Source of the DNA: an uncultured Ruminococcus sp.
Lineage (GTDB): Bacteria; Bacillota; Clostridia; Oscillospirales; Ruminococcaceae
Assembly (NCBI RefSeq): GCF_946187255.1
Contig: NZ_CAMHRZ010000132.1
Span: 1 to 9,332, forward strand
Length of the DNA stretch: 9,332 nt
Direction: 5' to 3'
Shown: positions 6,122 to 9,332 of the stretch, piece after piece
Layout: every line of letters begins with the position of its first letter
How positions within the stretch are numbered: the first letter of the stretch is position 1
Made by a program: the position numbers and the translations under genes
The notes under the pieces: generated by a model
What the model was told of the DNA's origin: nothing
Seen by the model: only the letters and a program-made list of their open reading frames with translations
Database searches by the model: none

Positions 6122-7387
6122 ATGGGGCTTTTTGAAAAATTTGCTGCCCGTGCGATGATCGGCTTAGCCCGCGCAGGTGCAAACCGCAATTCTTCGGAAA
6201 CGGGCAGATACGACAGCCTGCAAAAGAAGATCAATAATAATGATCTTGACTGCAAACAGATCGCTGTACAGAGGATAATGCAGAAAACACAGGGTGCTGT
6301 CCGCGGGAACTCGGGAGGCTGTATAAATTATCCCGAAAAAGGGTTTGAGGTCACTGTACTGGATACCAAGACAGTTATATCCGAAAACCGTACCCACAAC
6401 CGCTACAACGTGCAGCTGACTGTATTCATCGCATTGCCTAATGCCGAAAGTCTGGTATGTGAAAAGTATGTAAGTATAGGCGAAAACGTCAGGAGTGCTG
6501 TCGAAGCAGCATCGGATAAGTTTGCCGCTTTCATAAATACAATGTTTGAGACTTATGACGGCGATGACGATGCGACCATTATCAATTACTATGACGGTAA
6601 TGAGCATATATACAAATACAGCACAGGCGGTGTAACGACCGGTGTGGGTGATCCTTCGGTACAGGATTTCGGTGACGTTTTCCCGCTTGTAATTCCGGAG
6701 CTTTCGGGCTATCTCGGTGCAAAAAAATACTATTGGCTGAGCTTCAATATCATACTCGATGATATCCCTTCCGTTACTTGTTCGATCAACGGCGATAAGA
6801 TCGAGCGCCTCAGCGATCTTCTGAGGGAAGGAGTCAGTGACAAGCTGCTGCCGGGCAAATACGGCAATTTCCAGCAGCAGGTGCTTATCATACAGAGCGA
6901 TCATACCTACGTCAGGGCTAAGGAAAATTACAATAAAGCCCGCAATGATATGCACAAGTTCGTCAGGGAAGCGATACCGCTGATGGGTAATTCCTCTGCA
7001 CAGCTCGTAAGCTACGATGAGCTTTTCCGCAAGGTGCAGAACATTACCAATGATAAGAACTCCGCGTGGGAGCTTATGACCTTCCTGCCCGAGATATATG
7101 TGCAGAAGGTATTTAAAGTGAAGAGCACAGGGCTCATAAAAATGAAGCTGGGCGATAAGGAATTTGAATTGACAGAGTTCCAGCTGAATGCACTTAGCGT
7201 AATAGACTACGAGGTGGAGAGCTACCTTAAAAAGAACGATCCCGGCGAGGAGTTCCAGCAGAATATCTTTTCGCTGAGCTCCAGGTTCAAGGCTGCGATG
7301 GACGCATTCAACAGCGGCGTAAAGGAAGAAGACCTGGCTTTCGGTGCGCTTAGCTGCACCGCACCGGATGACTATATCATCTGGTAA
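6122..7387 (+). CDS. Unrecognised 421-residue soluble protein embedded in the his cluster
   Basis: I do not recognise a family. The frame has a good ribosome binding site (AAAGAGGTGG at about 6106-6114) and sits tightly between the CE4 gene and hisB, with ATA/AGA-rich codon use like its neighbours, so it is very probably real. The N-terminus (MGLFEKFAARAMIGLARAGANR) could form a short amphipathic helix but has no clear signal-peptide pattern. Residues 73-160 look like alternating strands and a helix, including VSIGENVRSAVEAASDKFAAF at 117-137 and an acidic DGDDD at 146-150. A Gly/Thr-rich STGGVTTGVGD lies at 167-177. The middle (200-265) has YYWLSFNIILDD and QQQVLIIQSDHTYV, strand-like. The C-terminal part from about 265 is rich in charged helices, and the protein ends in DDYIIW. 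No cysteine cluster, nucleotide-binding loop or transmembrane segment is evident. Co-transcription with his genes is inferred from spacing. Confidence 0.82.
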   Translation: MGLFEKFAARAMIGLARAGANRNSSETGRYDSLQKKINNNDLDCKQIAVQRIMQKTQGAVRGNSGGCINYPEKGFEVTVLDTKTVISENRTHNRYNVQLTVFIALPNAESLVCEKYVSIGENVRSAVEAASDKFAAFINTMFETYDGDDDATIINYYDGNEHIYKYSTGGVTTGVGDPSVQDFGDVFPLVIPELSGYLGAKKYYWLSFNIILDDIPSVTCSINGDKIERLSDLLREGVSDKLLPGKYGNFQQQVLIIQSDHTYVRAKENYNKARNDMHKFVREAIPLMGNSSAQLVSYDELFRKVQNITNDKNSAWELMTFLPEIYVQKVFKVKSTGLIKMKLGDKEFELTEFQLNALSVIDYEVESYLKKNDPGEEFQQNIFSLSSRFKAAMDAFNSGVKEEDLAFGALSCTAPDDYIIW

Positions 7388-7400
7388 TATTACTGAAAAT

Positions 7401-7407
7401 GGTGATC
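7401..7407 (+). promoter_or_regulatory. Shifted ribosome binding site that decides the hisB start
   Basis: GGTGATC matches the 3' part of the extended anti-Shine-Dalgarno complement (AGGAGGTGATC). Aligned this way, the GG core lies 8 bases before the ATG at 7411. The in-frame ATG at 7399 overlaps the site and has no comparable signal upstream, so 7411 is preferred. Confidence 0.6.
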
Positions 7408-7410
7408 ACA

Positions 7411-7989
7411 ATGAGAAGTTCGGAGATAAAAAGAAAAACCAAAGAGACTGATATCGAGGTCTTTGTTGACCTGGACGGCAGCGGCAAGGTGGATATCGAC
7501 ACGGGTATAGGCTTTTTTGACCACATGCTGACCGCTTTCGGCGTACACAGCGGGATCGACCTTAAAGTTAAGTGCGTGGGCGATCTTTATGTGGATGCGC
7601 ATCATTCCGTTGAGGATACGGGTATATGTATAGGCAAGGCTTTTGCCGAAGCGCTTGGGGACAAGGGCGGTATCGCAAGGTACGGCTCGGCTTATGTGCC
7701 GATGGATGAAGCCCTGAGTTTCTGCTCGCTGGATATAAGCGGAAGACCTTTCCTGGTATTCAAAGCGGATTTCCACGATGACCGCTGCGGACAGTACGAT
7801 ACCTGCCTGACAGAGGAATTTTTCCGTGCTTTTGCGTTCAATGCGGGCATCACCCTCCATGTCAGGGAGGAATACGGCAATAACGACCACCATATCATCG
7901 AAGCGATGTTCAAGGCAGTTGCACACGCTTTGAAGGATGCTGTTGCCGAAACTGGAAAAGGTGTACTTTCGACCAAAGGAGTTCTCTGA
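7411..7989 (+). CDS. hisB: Imidazoleglycerol-phosphate dehydratase HisB (monofunctional)
   Basis: HisB removes water from imidazole-glycerol phosphate to give imidazole-acetol phosphate, the substrate of the aminotransferase HisC, using two manganese ions. From the ATG at 7411 it has 192 residues, the length of the dehydratase alone. It has no N-terminal HAD phosphatase domain as in the E. coli fusion, so histidinol-phosphate phosphatase must be a separate gene. Visible signatures are GIGFFDHML at 32-40, the metal-binding HHSVED at 64-69, and the second HH-x2-E, DHHIIEAMFKA, at 159-169 (H160, H161, E164). The C-terminal STKGVL matches the family ending. All metal ligands look intact. An ATG at 7399 would add four residues. 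The stop codon overlaps the hisH start (TGATG), so the two are translationally coupled. Confidence 0.97.
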   Translation: MRSSEIKRKTKETDIEVFVDLDGSGKVDIDTGIGFFDHMLTAFGVHSGIDLKVKCVGDLYVDAHHSVEDTGICIGKAFAEALGDKGGIARYGSAYVPMDEALSFCSLDISGRPFLVFKADFHDDRCGQYDTCLTEEFFRAFAFNAGITLHVREEYGNNDHHIIEAMFKAVAHALKDAVAETGKGVLSTKGVL

Positions 7990-8594
7990 TGATTGCTATA
8001 GTTGAATACGGTGCGGGCAATATTTTTTCGGTGAAAAATGCCCTCGACCACCTGGGATATGAAAATAAGCTGACGGATAAAAAGGAAGAGCTGGAGGCTG
8101 CGGACGCTATAATACTTCCGGGCGTGGGAGCTTTTCCCTGGGCTATGAATATGCTGAAACAGAGCGGACTTGTGGATACTATCAAGGAGCAGTCGCAGGT
8201 CAAGCCTTTTATGGGTATATGTCTGGGTATGCAGCTGCTGTTCGATAAAAGCTATGAGTTTGAAGAATGTGAGGGTCTGGGGCTTATCAGCGGATACGTT
8301 GACAGGATAACAGATCCGGGACTTGTTATACCTCACATGGGCTGGAACAAGCTGGAGTATGTCCCCGAATGTCCTCTGTTTGAGGGGCTGGGGGATAACG
8401 AGTTCGTGTACTTTGTACACAGCTACAAGGCGTTCTGCGATGATAAAAATCTGTTCGCCTACAGCGAATACGGTTCAAAGGTGCCCGCTGTTGTGGGTGA
8501 CGGCAGGTTCGTTTACGGCTGTCAGTTCCACCCCGAAAAGAGCGGCGATACGGGACTTAAAATACTGGGAAATTTTGCTAAACTGGTAAAATAA
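7989..8594 (+). CDS. hisH: Imidazole glycerol phosphate synthase, glutaminase subunit HisH
   Basis: HisH is the class I glutamine amidotransferase that hydrolyses glutamine and passes ammonia through a channel to HisF, which makes imidazole-glycerol phosphate (the HisB substrate) and AICAR. The 201-residue length is typical. The nucleophile is C78 in MGICLGMQLLF, and the remaining triad residues are H181 and E183 in CQFHPEKSG. The oxyanion-loop segment PGVGAFP is at 44-50, and the PHMGWN interface motif at 115-120. The start codon shares a base with the hisB stop and is preceded by AAAGGAG at 7975-7981, 7 bases away, so the start is secure. Its partner hisF is not in the window; it may lie beyond the right edge or elsewhere. 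Confidence 0.97.
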   Translation: MIAIVEYGAGNIFSVKNALDHLGYENKLTDKKEELEAADAIILPGVGAFPWAMNMLKQSGLVDTIKEQSQVKPFMGICLGMQLLFDKSYEFEECEGLGLISGYVDRITDPGLVIPHMGWNKLEYVPECPLFEGLGDNEFVYFVHSYKAFCDDKNLFAYSEYGSKVPAVVGDGRFVYGCQFHPEKSGDTGLKILGNFAKLVK

Positions 8595-8620
8595 AAACAT
8601 TCAGCGAAAGGGACAAAACG

Positions 8621-9332
8621 ATGGATATAAGCAGAAAAAATATAGATAACGGCAAGCTGTTCGACTGGGGAAAAGCGTCGGAGGATTACGCAAAGTACCG
8701 CGATATCTACCCCGAGGAATTCTATAAAAAACTGGTAGATCTTGGTCTCGGTATCAAGGGGCAGAAAGTTCTTGATATCGGCACAGGCACTGGAGTTCTT
8801 CCGAGGAATATGTACAGATTTGGTGCAGACTGGACAGGTACCGACATTTCCGAGGAACAGATAGGTCAGGCTAAGCTGTTATCACAAAATAGTGGTATGG
8901 ATATAGCTTTTTTTGCTTGTCCTGCCGAAAAGCTTGGTGACATCGATAGCAGATTCGATGTCCTGACCGCTTGTCAGTGCTATTGGTATTTTGAACACGA
9001 AAAGACAGCGCCGCAGTTCGCAAAACTGCTCAATGAAGGCGGAAAGCTGGTATTCCTCATGATGAACTGGCTGCCCTTTGAAGATGAGATAGCGGGGAAG
9101 ACAGAGGAACTTGTCCTCAAATACAACCCCGACTGGTCGGGCAAGGGCGACAGGATGAAGCCCATAGCTGTCCCCGAAGCTTATATGCAGTATTTTGAAG
9201 TTGAGGACAGCGGAGAATACCTCCTGCCCGTTCGTTTTACAAGAGAAAGCTGGAACGGCAGGATAAGAGCCTGTCGTGGGATAGGTGCGTCCTCTCTCAG
9301 CGAGGAAGAAAAGTCCGCGTGGGAAAAGGAAC
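8621..9332 (+). CDS. Class I SAM-dependent methyltransferase (3' end outside window)
   Basis: The frame opens at ATG 8621 after a GAAAGGGA site (8606-8613) and stays open to the right edge, giving 237 visible residues. Motif I, VLDIGTGTG, is at 50-58 and binds S-adenosylmethionine; the acidic residue ending strand 2 is D75 in WTGTDISEEQ. A motif resembling the post-strand-4 aromatic region, CQCYWYFEHEK, is at 118-128, followed by LLNEGGKLVFLMMNW at 136-150, the usual motif III region. The pattern fits the methyltransferase type-11 group, small-molecule methylases of uncertain substrate. The C-terminal WNGRIRACRGIGASSLSEEE is, from memory, typical of a clostridial subgroup. It starts 26 bases after the hisH stop with no terminator between, so read-through from the his operon is likely. 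It has no known role in histidine synthesis and stands where hisA is usual. Substrate unknown. Confidence 0.87.
   Translation, partial: MDISRKNIDNGKLFDWGKASEDYAKYRDIYPEEFYKKLVDLGLGIKGQKVLDIGTGTGVLPRNMYRFGADWTGTDISEEQIGQAKLLSQNSGMDIAFFACPAEKLGDIDSRFDVLTACQCYWYFEHEKTAPQFAKLLNEGGKLVFLMMNWLPFEDEIAGKTEELVLKYNPDWSGKGDRMKPIAVPEAYMQYFEVEDSGEYLLPVRFTRESWNGRIRACRGIGASSLSEEEKSAWEKE

Noticed and set aside
6164..6955. 263-codon open frame on the - strand opposite the unrecognised protein
   Set aside because: The + strand frame has a proper ribosome binding site, operon spacing and neighbour-like codon use; the - frame has none of these and reads as low-quality shadow sequence.
7692..8420. 242-codon open frame on the - strand across hisB and hisH
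   Set aside because: It spans the antisense of two conserved genes with overlapping stop and start, and shows no recognisable motif.

Overview
The window looks like the chromosome of a Gram-positive Firmicute. The best guess is a Clostridia member of the Ruminococcus/Oscillospiraceae type. The evidence is a PolC-type replicative polymerase, the HisZ plus short-HisG form of ATP phosphoribosyltransferase, strong AGGAGG-type ribosome binding sites, and frequent ATA (Ile) and AGA (Arg) codons at roughly half GC. The genus is an inference; no rRNA or other taxonomic marker is present. All recognised genes read on the + strand.

Positions 1-1695 are the 3' end of polC (replicative DNA polymerase III alpha subunit), cut by the left edge. 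It runs from just before the zinc-binding cysteines to a C-terminal sliding-clamp motif. Positions 1696-2133 hold no intact gene. The first half contains what looks like a decayed VOC/glyoxalase-like gene with a good ribosome binding site but an early stop codon. The second half is the AT-rich control region of the histidine operon. It has a near-consensus promoter (TTGACA, 17 bp, TAAAAT with a TG extension), and a perfect 16-bp palindrome covers its -35 box, a strong candidate operator.

From 2134 onward is a tightly packed histidine biosynthesis cluster: hisZ, hisG, hisD, a cytosolic CE4 (polysaccharide-deacetylase-like) hydrolase, an unrecognised 421-residue protein, hisB, hisH, and a SAM-dependent methyltransferase cut by the right edge. 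HisZ and HisG together make the first enzyme, HisB performs the dehydration in the middle of the pathway, HisH supplies ammonia to HisF, and HisD performs the last two oxidations. hisC, hisA, hisF, hisI/hisE and a histidinol-phosphate phosphatase are not in the window. The place between hisD and hisB, where hisC often lies in related operons, is taken by the CE4 protein and the unrecognised protein. The methyltransferase follows hisH, where hisA would be usual.

The points most worth following up are the two non-histidine genes embedded between hisD and hisB, the palindromic operator over the his promoter, and the gene remnant between polC and hisZ. I found no mobile element, CRISPR array, tRNA or rRNA, and no clear rho-independent terminator.
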